In this document: piece after piece, positions 34,902-45,043 of the stretch | How the letters are laid out: every line of letters begins with the position of its first letter | Numbering within the stretch: the stretch's first letter is position 1 | Assembly (NCBI GenBank): GCA_044229535.1 | Contig: JBGASU010000001.1 | Span: 1,240,001 to 1,304,000 of the forward strand | Length of the DNA stretch: 64,000 nt | Direction: 5' to 3' | Source: CAZLFQ01 sp044229535 | Lineage (GTDB): Bacteria; Pseudomonadota; Alphaproteobacteria; Rickettsiales; Midichloriaceae | The notes under the pieces: generated by a model | Databases searched by the model: none | Told to the model about the DNA's origin: nothing | Seen by the model: only the letters and a program-made list of their open reading frames with translations | Translations under genes and position numbers: made by a program

Positions 34902-36233
34902 TTAATACATACCAATAGTGCCAGAGTTGGATATCGTAAATAATTCTCCATTAGCTATAATTGGTGCTAAGTAAGTATCCTGCTCTATAGCGATTGTTTC
35001 GAGGTTCGCCCCTGTATTCATGTCAAAAAAGAACATAGATCCTTGAGAATTCAAAATTATTACTTTTGAATCTCCCACTATTGGAGATGACCAGCTAGTT
35101 TTAATGCCTTCGGGAGATAGTTCAGATAAATCTACGCTCCATTTTACTTTTCCATCTTTCTTGTGTATAGCGATTAGATCGGAATCTATCGTTACTGCAT
35201 AGACTAATTCTCCAGCCACCCAAAATTGCTTATCAATACCGAGCTGTTTTTTCCAAAAAGGTTTCCCCGTTTTGATATCAAATACACCCATTACGCCATC
35301 ATGGCCATATGCCATTACGGTATTCCCATCAATTGTCGGTGAAGTAATTACTGTATGTAAATGACTATCTGTTACTATGGCATCTATAGGTGATGCAAGA
35401 TTTTCAGTCCATAATTCTTCTCCAGTGCTGACTGATAGCGCGTATAATTCGCCTGATGTGTATTGAATTATAACAGTGTCGTCACTTGCTATAGGGGCGG
35501 AAGTTCTAAGAGAGCTTATTTCTTCACCTATACCTATGTGATTCCACAAGATTTTACCTGTCATTGCTTCAAGAGCAAAAGTCTTGTTATCAGCTGTTTG
35601 TACGAACAGAATGTTGTTATTAGTTTTGAGCGGAGTTGATCTTGAAGGACTAGAGAGTTTTGCACTCCATAGTAAACGACCTTCTGTTGCATCGATAGCT
35701 ATAATTTCTGCAAGCCCAGCTGTAGCATATATTATTCCATCAGAATAAAGCAGGCCTCCGTTTAAGAAAACTCCACTGAATAAAGAGAAAAAACCTTTTT
35801 TTGTGGCAGTTGGAAAAAACTCATTTTGCCATAATACTTGTTTGGTTTGGATTTCGTATGCGGTGATAATTCCGTCTGCACCAATCGCAAAAAGCTTGTT
35901 TTCAGCGATTATAGGGGTGCCTCCTATAACAAAATCTTTTCCACCAGTTACAGAGAACAGGTTGGTTTTTTCTAGTGGCATTTTTAATTCTAGATTGTTG
36001 ACCATAGACGATGTAATGCCACTGCTTTTATACCATCCGCTATTTCTTACTGGTGCTGGTATTCTGAAAATAGTGTTTTTGATTGAATCATCCACTACAG
36101 CTTCCGAGCTATTATGAATAACCTTGAGTCGTTCTCCCTTTGCGTCTATTTTTTTTGTTGCTCCCCACCATGTACCATCAGAGCAGCTAGAGAGCAGCAA
36201 TAGTGAAATTAAAAGCGCACTAAACCTATTCAT
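34902..36233 (-). CDS. bamB: BamB outer-membrane assembly lipoprotein
   Basis: The 443-residue protein starts MNRFSALLISLLLLSSCS, a lipoprotein signal with a lipobox Cys near residue 17. It continues as an eight-bladed propeller of PQQ-like repeats (for example AIDATEGRLLWSAKLSSP, ALEAMTGKILWNHIGIG, ALSVSTGEELWTENLASP). BamB is part of the BAM complex that inserts outer-membrane beta barrels such as the porin at 14574. It is the first gene of bamB-holB-lspA and is divergent from the T4SS operon. Confidence 0.88.
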   Translation of the reverse strand: MNRFSALLISLLLLSSCSDGTWWGATKKIDAKGERLKVIHNSSEAVVDDSIKNTIFRIPAPVRNSGWYKSSGITSSMVNNLELKMPLEKTNLFSVTGGKDFVIGGTPIIAENKLFAIGADGIITAYEIQTKQVLWQNEFFPTATKKGFFSLFSGVFLNGGLLYSDGIIYATAGLAEIIAIDATEGRLLWSAKLSSPSRSTPLKTNNNILFVQTADNKTFALEAMTGKILWNHIGIGEEISSLRTSAPIASDDTVIIQYTSGELYALSVSTGEELWTENLASPIDAIVTDSHLHTVITSPTIDGNTVMAYGHDGVMGVFDIKTGKPFWKKQLGIDKQFWVAGELVYAVTIDSDLIAIHKKDGKVKWSVDLSELSPEGIKTSWSSPIVGDSKVIILNSQGSMFFFDMNTGANLETIAIEQDTYLAPIIANGELFTISNSGTIGMY

Positions 36234-36293
36234 AATATCCTTTAATAATTATCAAGAAACAGTACCACGAACGCTTGCAATAAGCAATCTAGG

Positions 36294-36299
36294 TATAAT
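36294..36299 (+). promoter_or_regulatory. Candidate -10 box of the T4SS operon
   Basis: TATAAT lies 84 bases upstream of the ATG at 36383 in the 149-base gap between bamB and the first VirB6-like gene. A TTGCAA at 36275-36280 is too close for normal spacing, so no clear -35 box was found. Confidence 0.35.
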
Positions 36300-36382
36300 T
36301 TTAGTTGTATTTTGTTAAGTGGGGATTTACTGTGATAGGTAGCGTGGAATTTCATTATTTAGGCTTATATCATTATAAATTC

Positions 36383-39300
36383 ATGAAGCTTAGCAGGTTT
36401 ATTATTGTATTGGCGTTTCTGTTTTGCACTGCTTTTTGGCAGCCTGCGTTTGCAAGCCCGCGATTTTTGGATGATTGTGTCAAAGGTTATGATTTCGGTA
36501 ATATCCCTCTTAATATTGATTTAGAAATCCCTCCATTAAATAAGAAATGTTACGATCTATGTGAACAAGCTTGCAGGGTGCTTTCGCGTAAAAGTCCACC
36601 AGATGATAAAGGAATAGAGCTTAATAATGGTCCTATTTATGAGTGTAAGCGGGATTGTCAAATGGGTGCAGTTGATGACCCAGTAAATAAGCAATCTTTG
36701 GTAAGAAGAGAGTATATTATAAAGCAGGATTTTGGGGCGTTTAACAGCGCCTTGGTAAAAAGTAATGGTTTACAGTCTAATTTTAAACCAGATATCAGAT
36801 ACCTATCTGTGGCTATAGATAAGGTGTGTACTCCAGATATGATAGGAAAAGACTTAACAAAGCCCAATTTTACTCCAAGTAAAAATAACCCAACACATGC
36901 GATACCCACAGGATTGCTTATAAAAAAAGGAGAGAGTTTTGGGATCGTATTACAAAAACCTATGCAAAAAATTTACAGATGTGGGAAAAAGCAAATACAA
37001 TTATTGCCATTAATACCAAATCTAAATGGCAATATAGCTCCTGATTGGACTAATAAAACTACCCAAAACATTTGGTCTGATAAAAATATGCACTCATGTC
37101 TGGTAGGTCTTAATCCAAATGAATTAGATAAGGCAGAAAGAGATCATTACAAAGATTTATACAGTAAAAATTTTAGTAATTGGAGTTTATGGCATGGTGC
37201 TAGGGATATTGGATTCGTAGGAGCTTTATATGACATTAATAACTTCCCCAATCATAATGAAAATACTTTGAAATCTCAGTTATTTCAGGCGGATTTATTA
37301 AATTATGATAATCCTTGTTATTGGAATGCTAGAAACGACCAATTTTTATTTTCTAAAATATTTGTACAAGATGGTGATGACTTATCGTTCACTTGGGTTA
37401 GTAAGCTAAATCACCCATGGAGAGATTTTTATTTTAACAACATCATGAATGATGTTGATTCGGTCGGAAATTCTGAAGGTTTCAAAAGGCTTGGGCGGTT
37501 ATATATAAAGAGCATGGATTCTAGTAAATTATATAAGGAGTTTGAATATTCTCAAAATAACTACAATATAAAATATAGCGATCCATATGATAAAATTAGC
37601 AGCACATCTAAGAATTTTGAGATATTAGAAGGAGAGTGTGCGAGAAACCCAGATTTTTGTGATGGTTCGGCGAACAATCTTGATCCAGATGCTATCAAGA
37701 AAATTGGCAAAAAACTTGATCCTCCTACTCCAATAGAGAGACAACTTTCAGGTAAATATAATAACGCTGCAATTTGGCATGGCCTTTATGGAACGCTCCA
37801 AGATAAGGAAGTGATAACTGTATTTGATCAAGCTAATTGTAAAAAGGAAGATATTACTTCAGATGCTAAGTATAACGAATGCAATATAACCACTAGCTCA
37901 GGTTATTCGGAGTATACTTATGCAGGGAAGTTGGATGGCCTTACGCAATCAAGGTCGGAGCTATGGGTTAAACACCCAAATTTATTTGAAGGGAAAGGCT
38001 CTAGTTATGCAAGTCATGATGGTGGAATCGATCTTACTATAGACTGGGGTGGGTGTCCCATAGAAGACTCTGGGCTTGAATATAATATTCTTATTAATAC
38101 AGATGAGAATGGAAAAGATGTATTCCTTGCAGAGTGGCAGTCTCTTGATGGCATAGCAAAAGAGGAAAAAAACATTTATGGACACTATGATGGGGAGTTG
38201 TTTCTCAGGATTAGACCATATAAAGAAGATGCCAAAGCTAGTACTGTAGACTCGTATTTTGAACAAATGTATGGGCCGCTAAATTCTTTTGGTTCATATA
38301 AGGTTACAATCAAACCAAAATTAGAGAACTCTTCAGGGTTTATACAGAAAGATGGCCCCATCGGAAATACAGTAAGATATGTATATAATGTACTAATGGG
38401 TGAGAAGGATGCTAATGGTAAAATTATAAATATTGGAGTTAGTCAGTTACTTTTCGAAACGCTGGTAAAAGATAGCAAAGTTATAAACGGCGTTCTGGCT
38501 TTTGTAGTATTATATCTAACGTTTGTCGGCATTGGTTTTGTTATGGGAACCATTGAAATGAAGCAACAAGATTTAATATATAGGGTTATAAAAGTTGCTA
38601 TCGTTCTGGCCGTAGTATCTCCTAACAGCTGGGAATTTTTCTATGAAAATTTCTTTGCAGCGATTATGGGTGGTGGCATTCAGTTAATGACATTGGTTGT
38701 GACAGGCAGTTTTAGCTTTGTCGATTTTGCAAAAATTCCAAATTATGAATTCTTTGCCAATCAAGATAAAATGCAGGCAGATCCTGCTAATATTTTCCAG
38801 ATATTTGATGGTCTAATAACGCAGTTAGGTAGTGCAAAGCTATGGACTAAAATCTTCAATCTATTGTTATTGGGTTTCATGGGCTTTTTCCTGTTTTTCA
38901 TAGTGATTGTTGCAATACTGTTCTATATATTGGCTGTCTTAAAATCGGCACTAGTTTACATGATGTCGTTAGTAATTATTTCAATTTTAATATTTACTGC
39001 GCCAATTTTTATTCCGATGATGCTATTCCAAACGACAAAAAACTTATTCGATGGTTGGTGGAAGGCATTGCTTTCATTTACATTGCAGCCAATAGGATTG
39101 TTTGCTGGTATTGCTATGTTTAATATAATATTTGCAGCGACGCTGTATTCGGCTCTCTCATTTACTGTTTGCCCATATTGCTTCTTAGGTCTTCAGATCC
39201 CTGGTTTGGATTATTTTTGCTTCTTCTGGTGGTGGCAACCTATGATGGGGTCATTTATGCCAGATGAAGCATATACAGATTCATTCTCGGTTCCAGGAGG

Positions 39301-39613
39301 TTTATTGGCGGGAGCAGTTATATTGCTGATTATAGCTCATGGAATGTTAAAATATTGTGATTTTGTGACTAAGGTAATAGGCAGCATAGTTTCGGGTGAA
39401 TTAACAAGCAGAAGTGGTAACTTATCTGGGTATTCAGGTCAGGCTGGTGGCTTAATGATAGGTGGTGTTAACTCAATGATTTCTGGTGGTGGTCAAGCGT
39501 ACACAAAGGCTAGAGGTGGGAAGAATGCTATGATGGAGCAATATCAAAAAGGACGAGAGCAGAAAGCGAAGCAATTGGATAAACAAGATGCAAAAAGAAA
39601 ACCTGATGCATAG
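36383..39613 (+). CDS. virB6: VirB6-like T4SS inner-membrane protein 1
   Basis: The start at 36383 gives the signal peptide MKLSRFIIVLAFLFC...FA; an in-frame start at 36305 would bury it. The 1076-residue protein has a long, Cys-containing N-terminal ectodomain (about residues 25-670). A TrbL/VirB6 domain follows with six or so membrane segments and PNSWEFFYENFFAAIMGGGIQ, a motif repeated in the other VirB6 paralogs. It ends in a basic cytoplasmic tail (QYQKGREQKAKQLDKQDAKR). VirB6 forms part of the inner-membrane channel. It lies upstream of virB3, whereas rickettsial loci usually begin with virB3. Confidence 0.88.
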   Translation: MKLSRFIIVLAFLFCTAFWQPAFASPRFLDDCVKGYDFGNIPLNIDLEIPPLNKKCYDLCEQACRVLSRKSPPDDKGIELNNGPIYECKRDCQMGAVDDPVNKQSLVRREYIIKQDFGAFNSALVKSNGLQSNFKPDIRYLSVAIDKVCTPDMIGKDLTKPNFTPSKNNPTHAIPTGLLIKKGESFGIVLQKPMQKIYRCGKKQIQLLPLIPNLNGNIAPDWTNKTTQNIWSDKNMHSCLVGLNPNELDKAERDHYKDLYSKNFSNWSLWHGARDIGFVGALYDINNFPNHNENTLKSQLFQADLLNYDNPCYWNARNDQFLFSKIFVQDGDDLSFTWVSKLNHPWRDFYFNNIMNDVDSVGNSEGFKRLGRLYIKSMDSSKLYKEFEYSQNNYNIKYSDPYDKISSTSKNFEILEGECARNPDFCDGSANNLDPDAIKKIGKKLDPPTPIERQLSGKYNNAAIWHGLYGTLQDKEVITVFDQANCKKEDITSDAKYNECNITTSSGYSEYTYAGKLDGLTQSRSELWVKHPNLFEGKGSSYASHDGGIDLTIDWGGCPIEDSGLEYNILINTDENGKDVFLAEWQSLDGIAKEEKNIYGHYDGELFLRIRPYKEDAKASTVDSYFEQMYGPLNSFGSYKVTIKPKLENSSGFIQKDGPIGNTVRYVYNVLMGEKDANGKIINIGVSQLLFETLVKDSKVINGVLAFVVLYLTFVGIGFVMGTIEMKQQDLIYRVIKVAIVLAVVSPNSWEFFYENFFAAIMGGGIQLMTLVVTGSFSFVDFAKIPNYEFFANQDKMQADPANIFQIFDGLITQLGSAKLWTKIFNLLLLGFMGFFLFFIVIVAILFYILAVLKSALVYMMSLVIISILIFTAPIFIPMMLFQTTKNLFDGWWKALLSFTLQPIGLFAGIAMFNIIFAATLYSALSFTVCPYCFLGLQIPGLDYFCFFWWWQPMMGSFMPDEAYTDSFSVPGGLLAGAVILLIIAHGMLKYCDFVTKVIGSIVSGELTSRSGNLSGYSGQAGGLMIGGVNSMISGGGQAYTKARGGKNAMMEQYQKGREQKAKQLDKQDAKRKPDA

Positions 39614-39683
39614 TTAATTAATTTGTGTTGTCTTATAAAGTGCCTAGAGGTAGGCTGTAAATATGTGAATATTAAGGATACTT

Positions 39684-39986
39684 ATGGCAAAAGATACAGG
39701 TATAGTTCAAGCTGATCCTCTGTTTATAGGTTTAACTAGACCGCCTCTAACATTTGGTGTCGGCACTATGTGGCTAGCTTTAGAGAGCGTTGTTACTATG
39801 TTAGCTTATGTTTTTGACCCTAGTATAAAATACCTTCTTGGGGCAGTATTTGTGCATTTTATAGGGATGTACCTATATGGAAAAGAGCCTTTGTTTTTAG
39901 AACTCTTTAATACTAAGTACAGTAAGTGCGGCCCTAGATTTAATACTTACCTATGTCACGGTAAAAATTCATATGACCCTTATTAG
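39684..39986 (+). CDS. virB3: VirB3 T4SS inner-membrane protein
   Basis: The 100-residue protein has LFIGLTRPPLTFGVGTMWLALES, the usual VirB3 start, then a hydrophobic pair of segments and an FNTKYSKCGPRFNTYLC tail. VirB3 is an inner-membrane core subunit that associates with VirB4. An AAGGA lies 6 bases before the ATG, and the stop is 7 bases before virB4. Confidence 0.92.
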   Translation: MAKDTGIVQADPLFIGLTRPPLTFGVGTMWLALESVVTMLAYVFDPSIKYLLGAVFVHFIGMYLYGKEPLFLELFNTKYSKCGPRFNTYLCHGKNSYDPY

Positions 39987-39993
39987 GTAGGAA

Positions 39994-42396
39994 ATGCTGA
40001 AGCTCTTTAAAAAATATGTGCCTAAGGAATTAATAGCTTCTTACGAGTTTCCAGCTAGTAATTTCTTGCCTTACATGGTGCATGTTAACGAGTCTACGGT
40101 TCTATTAAAAGACGATGCTTTGGTTCAGACAATAAAAGTAGGTGGTTTTTCATTTGAAACAGCTGATGATGAAGATCTAGATGCTAGAAAGAATCTTAGG
40201 AACCAATTATTTAAAAGCCTTGGCGGCGGAGATTATAGTTTTTACTTTCATCTAATCAGAAAGAAGAAGCAAGTTTATCCCAAAGATTATGCAAGTGTAG
40301 ATATGCCAGATGGATTCGCTCTATATCTGGATGAAAAATGGGTTGAAAAACACAGAGATGTTGAGGCCTATGTAAATGAATTGTATATTAGCATAGTGAA
40401 GCCGATAGGGATGTCGAGCAGTAAATCTACTATAGGCAAGATTTTAAAAGCAGCAAATCGCGAAGCTTATAATTCTAAGATGAGAGAAGCTTGCGATGCT
40501 TTAGATGAAGCCTCTACCCGTGTATTGACCGCATTAAAAAGTTACTCGCCTGAACTGCTTGCTGTTGAAAGAGTTGGGGATGTTATATATTCAGAGGTTG
40601 CTGAATTTCTCAGTATGATAGTTAATGGTGGGCAAGGAGCCAAGATACCAATATCAGCTAATGATATGTCTACTCAGCTGTCCAGCAATCGATTATACTT
40701 CGGTAATAAAAGCATAGAGTTCAAGTGCCCAGACGGTAGTTCTAAATATGGAGCTATGATAAGTATAAAAGAATATGGTCCAAAAACTTGGATTAGCATG
40801 ATGGATCCATTCCTGCAGCTAGACTGTGAGTTTGTAATGACTCAGACCTATGAGTTTACAAATAAGAGGAAGGCAATTTCTGCTATGCAAACTCAGCAGA
40901 GGTTGATGAGGCAAGCTGGAGATCATGCTGTATCTCAAATCGAAGAAATCGACATCGCGCTTGATATGGCAACTAGCGGTGCTATAGCATTTGGAACGCA
41001 CCATCTGACAGTTATGTGCTTAGCAGATAATCCAAAAGAATTAGATGAGGTTGCTTCTAAGATATCGGTTACATTAACAGATACAGGTGGAATTGGTGGT
41101 AGAGAAACCATAAATTTAGAACCATCATTCTGGGCGCAATTTCCAGGTAATTTTGGTTATATTTTAAGAAAGGCTACAATAAACACTTTGAATTTAGCTT
41201 CATTTAATAGCTATCACAATTATCCAGTTGGAAAGGCAAAAAATAATCACTGGGGCGATGCGGTTACAGTTCTTGATACTACATCTGGCACCCCATATTA
41301 CTTTAATTTTCATGTAAGGGATGTTGGGCATACCACTATAATAGGGCCGACAGGAGCTGGTAAAACAGTGCTGATGAATTTTTTGTGTGCTCAAGCGCAG
41401 AAGTTTAAATGTAGGCTGTTCTTTTTTGATAAGGATAGGGGCGCAGAAATCTTTATACGAGCACTTACTGGTCAATATACGATAATAGATCCTGGTAAGC
41501 CATGTGGTTTTAACCCTTTGCAATTAGATGATACAGGTGAAAACAGAACTTTCTTACTCGATTGGTTAAAACAACTTGTCTCTGTAAACAAAGAGCCTAT
41601 ATCCTCAGAAGATATACATTTGCTAACGAATGCTATTAACGGCAATTTTAAATTAGAACCCAAAGATAGAAAGCTTAGTAATATAGCGCCGTTTCTTGGT
41701 ATAGCTGGCCCAGGCACTCTTGCCGGCAGAATGGCAATGTGGATAGGTAAAGGTTCTCATGCAAAAGTATTTGATAATGATGAGGATTTAATAGACTTTG
41801 GGAAGTCTAGTATATTTGGCTTTGAAATGGCGGAGCTATTGAAAGACAGTGCGAGTTTAGGCCCATGTCTTTCTTATGTATTCCATCGTATAAATCTCTC
41901 ACTTGATGGTACGCCAACCATGATAGTGTTAGATGAGGCGTGGGCATTAATAGATAATCCAATATTTGCGCCAAAAATTAAAGATTGGCTCAAAGTATTG
42001 CGTAAACTTAATACGTTTGTGATATTCGCAACTCAAAGCGTTGAAGATGCTAGCAAGAGCGCAATTAGCGATACATTGATCCAACAAACTGCAACGCAAA
42101 TATTTTTACCAAATTTGAAAGCAACAGATGTATACAGAAAGACATTTATGTTGAGTCAAAGAGAGTATGAATTGATAAAAACAACAGATCCAGGAACCAG
42201 ATACTTTCTTGTTAAACAAGGGAACGATTCGGTTATAGCTAGAGTAGATTTGTCTGGGATGTCAGACATAGTCAATGTGCTTTCTGGTAGGGCAGATACG
42301 GTGTTGATTCTTGATGAAGTTCGAAAGCAGCATGGAGATGATCCTAGCGTATGGATTCCTATTTTTAACAAAAGATTGAAAGAGTTGAAAGAATGA
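39994..42396 (+). CDS. virB4: VirB4 T4SS ATPase
   Basis: The 800-residue protein has an N-terminal CagE/VirB4 domain and a C-terminal RecA-like ATPase with GPTGAGKT (Walker A, about residues 451-458), MIVLDEAWALIDNP (Walker B, about 643-656) and VIFATQSVEDA. VirB4 energises assembly and substrate transfer at the cytoplasmic face. All motifs are intact, so the system could be active. The gene overlaps the next VirB6 gene by ATGA (42393-42396), showing translational coupling. Confidence 0.95.
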   Translation: MLKLFKKYVPKELIASYEFPASNFLPYMVHVNESTVLLKDDALVQTIKVGGFSFETADDEDLDARKNLRNQLFKSLGGGDYSFYFHLIRKKKQVYPKDYASVDMPDGFALYLDEKWVEKHRDVEAYVNELYISIVKPIGMSSSKSTIGKILKAANREAYNSKMREACDALDEASTRVLTALKSYSPELLAVERVGDVIYSEVAEFLSMIVNGGQGAKIPISANDMSTQLSSNRLYFGNKSIEFKCPDGSSKYGAMISIKEYGPKTWISMMDPFLQLDCEFVMTQTYEFTNKRKAISAMQTQQRLMRQAGDHAVSQIEEIDIALDMATSGAIAFGTHHLTVMCLADNPKELDEVASKISVTLTDTGGIGGRETINLEPSFWAQFPGNFGYILRKATINTLNLASFNSYHNYPVGKAKNNHWGDAVTVLDTTSGTPYYFNFHVRDVGHTTIIGPTGAGKTVLMNFLCAQAQKFKCRLFFFDKDRGAEIFIRALTGQYTIIDPGKPCGFNPLQLDDTGENRTFLLDWLKQLVSVNKEPISSEDIHLLTNAINGNFKLEPKDRKLSNIAPFLGIAGPGTLAGRMAMWIGKGSHAKVFDNDEDLIDFGKSSIFGFEMAELLKDSASLGPCLSYVFHRINLSLDGTPTMIVLDEAWALIDNPIFAPKIKDWLKVLRKLNTFVIFATQSVEDASKSAISDTLIQQTATQIFLPNLKATDVYRKTFMLSQREYELIKTTDPGTRYFLVKQGNDSVIARVDLSGMSDIVNVLSGRADTVLILDEVRKQHGDDPSVWIPIFNKRLKELKE

Positions 42397-45038
42397 TAGG
42401 CACAAGATTTATTTCAAAATTTTTAGTTTTTGTCACCTTGTGTGCTATAAGCTTGGTCGATGTGAATGCGCAAACTACTGCCAAATCGCCTACAATCGCT
42501 AAAAAATACAATCCTGATTTGGGTTATACGGGTGGTGCGTGGCAAGAGTATGAGGAATTTCAAAGTGTTTCTGGATCAGGCTCTGGTTATGATGATTGTT
42601 TCAGTTCTGGAAAAACATTTTCCGACACACAAGCTTTTTTAAATGTGAACATCCCTAAAAATATTGGCAAAGACGTTGCAGATACAGGAGCTAATAACGT
42701 AGTTGGAGATGTTGATGTTGCAGCTTTAGCTAGAGCGGTTACATACAGCGTTATGGCCTATTTTGTAGGACCTTTAGCTCTAATTGCTGTTGGTATTGAA
42801 TATGCAGTGATGGTTGATGTTTGCTCTAATGCATATGTATTTAGTGCTGCTGAGAGAGTGACTCTAGGACTATATAAACCTGGTGATGAAAAAAAATTAG
42901 ATAAGAAAAAAAATATATGCGTAGATCAAAGCGCGGATACGCCAAAAATACCTAAACTTGAATTTACAGCTAATAATAGGGTTTGGACAAGTAATGAAAT
43001 ACCATACTTTTTCCACTGTGACCCAGAATATGATCCATCTACAAACCCACCAAGTACAACAAGTGATCCTAAAAAAATAGGCAGAACTTATGGTTATGCG
43101 GGCTCAGCGAGTGGTTATTGTAATCAAGGATTAAAAGAAGATGAAATAGATGCCATGAAAGAAAGCCTTGGTACAGTTGCAGTTGGCTATTGGCCGAAAA
43201 TATCAAGAGGTTTTTGGTCGGTTTTTGGGGTGGATACGGCATGTGATCTGAGTAGTCATGGAGTGGATTTTTTAAAGCCTGGTGAAAGAAAAAAAATTGC
43301 AACTACTGTAGACTTCTATGCATTTTACCACCAATTGCCTCAAACTGGTAAAATAAGGTTGTGTGTAGCTACTCCTTATACAATGTTCCCAATAATAGTA
43401 GGATGTTCTACTATTTCACCTCCAGGAGATTTTGCTAATGATGATCCGTTTATTAGTGAGTATGTGAGAGATACTAGATGTGCATATTTATTAAAACCCA
43501 GATGGGATTTAAATTCATTAGGGGAAACACCCGTTGATCCTAAAACAATAAACCATTCAGTAAATAAGTTCCTAAGAAGTGACCTGCATTTGACTAGTAC
43601 AGTTATTGGTTGTGTTAAAGATATGTTGATGAAAATCTTCATGGGAAGTGTATCTGGTAAAAACGTTAATGTGGGACCAAAGCCGTTTTTCCAAAAAATC
43701 CAAGAGCGCATGAAGACAATGGTATTAGGGGTGTTGACTTTATATGTAGCGCTTTTGGGTATTAAGATTATGACCGCTGGTCAACCACCTTCTAGGGGTG
43801 AGTTTGTTATGTATGCGGTAAAATTTGCGCTTGTATCATACTTTGCTTTAGGTACGGCATTCTATGAAGCAAAGAATGGAGTGGTGACAGGCATATATCC
43901 TTCAATATTAGCAGTAACAGAAGAGTTGTCTTCAATATTCCTGGAAGCACAAAATACTAATGACCCTACATCTGCTTGTAGGTTGTCACTTGATAATAAA
44001 AACATCTTGGCTAACAGAGATATTCCGGTAAATAGAATATCTTATGGAATCGCTACAGAAGGGTATCCTGGTATTATTAAAACAACTGTTTGGGATTTAG
44101 TAGACTGTAAAGTTGTGAACTATTTATCGTTTGGTACATGTAACTATAAATTGAGTGGCTTGATGACTGCTTGGTTATTTAGTGGTTTGATATTTACTGA
44201 TTTTGCTTTGGCTATATGTTGCTTGATATATTCAATTATGGTGATGATTACTGTATTCAAGTTTGCTCATATATTTATATTATCCATGTTCACTATTACA
44301 ATATTGGTATTCTTATCACCAATATTTTTATGTTTCGCTTTATTTGAGCCAACAAAAGCGATGTTCCAGAAATGGATGCAGATGATTTTAGGATATATGT
44401 TGTATCCAGCATTATTGTTTGCATTTGTTGCTATTATGTTTGCAACATTTGATGCTGTAATGTACGGAACTCTTGATTTTGCAAATGCTCAGAAAAACTT
44501 CCAAGCCAATCCCGCTAATAAGCCTGCTGATTTTAGTTTATATAAAGAAGCATGCAAAACAGCTAAGGATTCTATGTTCTGCAAGATGTCAGAAAAGATG
44601 AATTATGAAGATCCATGTACTGGTGATCAAGTTAACCTATCTTCTGGACAGATCGAACATGAGAAAATTTTAGGCATTGGCTATTTGAAAAAAGTTAATA
44701 GTGAATTTGCTAGTGATATCAGATCAGCGATGATGAAACTATTGTTATTTGCTCTTTTATTCTTCTTGTTCTTAGGATCAGTTACAGAGTTTATGGCAGT
44801 TTTAGTCGGTGTTCAAAGTCTTGGCGATGTATCTAAAGGGCTTGGCACGCCGTTAAAACCATTGTCGATGGCTGCAAGCTCAGCTCTGAAGTCTGCCGCA
44901 AGCGGGGCAGCTAATAAGGTCGCCCAGAAGGCGGGCTCTGCTATGACCTCTAGAGGTAGTGGCGGTTCAGGAGGAAGTTCTGGAAGTGGCTCTGGAAGTG
45001 GTTCTGGCGGAGGCGGTGCTGGTGGTGGAGGTTCATAG
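42393..45038 (+). CDS. virB6: VirB6-like T4SS inner-membrane protein 2, with Gly/Ser tail
   Basis: The 881-residue protein has a signal peptide (MIGTRFISKFLVFVTLCAISLVDVNA), an ectodomain with many Cys residues, and a TrbL/VirB6 membrane domain (about 440-810) with VMITVFKFAHIFILSMFTITILVFLSPIFLCFALFEPTKAMF. The last 27 or so residues are almost only Gly and Ser, encoded by a ggt/agt-rich repeat at about 44955-45038. The gene lies between virB4 (4-base overlap) and the next VirB6 gene (5-base gap), in the position of rickettsial virB6-1. Confidence 0.88.
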   Translation: MIGTRFISKFLVFVTLCAISLVDVNAQTTAKSPTIAKKYNPDLGYTGGAWQEYEEFQSVSGSGSGYDDCFSSGKTFSDTQAFLNVNIPKNIGKDVADTGANNVVGDVDVAALARAVTYSVMAYFVGPLALIAVGIEYAVMVDVCSNAYVFSAAERVTLGLYKPGDEKKLDKKKNICVDQSADTPKIPKLEFTANNRVWTSNEIPYFFHCDPEYDPSTNPPSTTSDPKKIGRTYGYAGSASGYCNQGLKEDEIDAMKESLGTVAVGYWPKISRGFWSVFGVDTACDLSSHGVDFLKPGERKKIATTVDFYAFYHQLPQTGKIRLCVATPYTMFPIIVGCSTISPPGDFANDDPFISEYVRDTRCAYLLKPRWDLNSLGETPVDPKTINHSVNKFLRSDLHLTSTVIGCVKDMLMKIFMGSVSGKNVNVGPKPFFQKIQERMKTMVLGVLTLYVALLGIKIMTAGQPPSRGEFVMYAVKFALVSYFALGTAFYEAKNGVVTGIYPSILAVTEELSSIFLEAQNTNDPTSACRLSLDNKNILANRDIPVNRISYGIATEGYPGIIKTTVWDLVDCKVVNYLSFGTCNYKLSGLMTAWLFSGLIFTDFALAICCLIYSIMVMITVFKFAHIFILSMFTITILVFLSPIFLCFALFEPTKAMFQKWMQMILGYMLYPALLFAFVAIMFATFDAVMYGTLDFANAQKNFQANPANKPADFSLYKEACKTAKDSMFCKMSEKMNYEDPCTGDQVNLSSGQIEHEKILGIGYLKKVNSEFASDIRSAMMKLLLFALLFFLFLGSVTEFMAVLVGVQSLGDVSKGLGTPLKPLSMAASSALKSAASGAANKVAQKAGSAMTSRGSGGSGGSSGSGSGSGSGGGGAGGGGS

Positions 45039-45043
45039 AAGCA

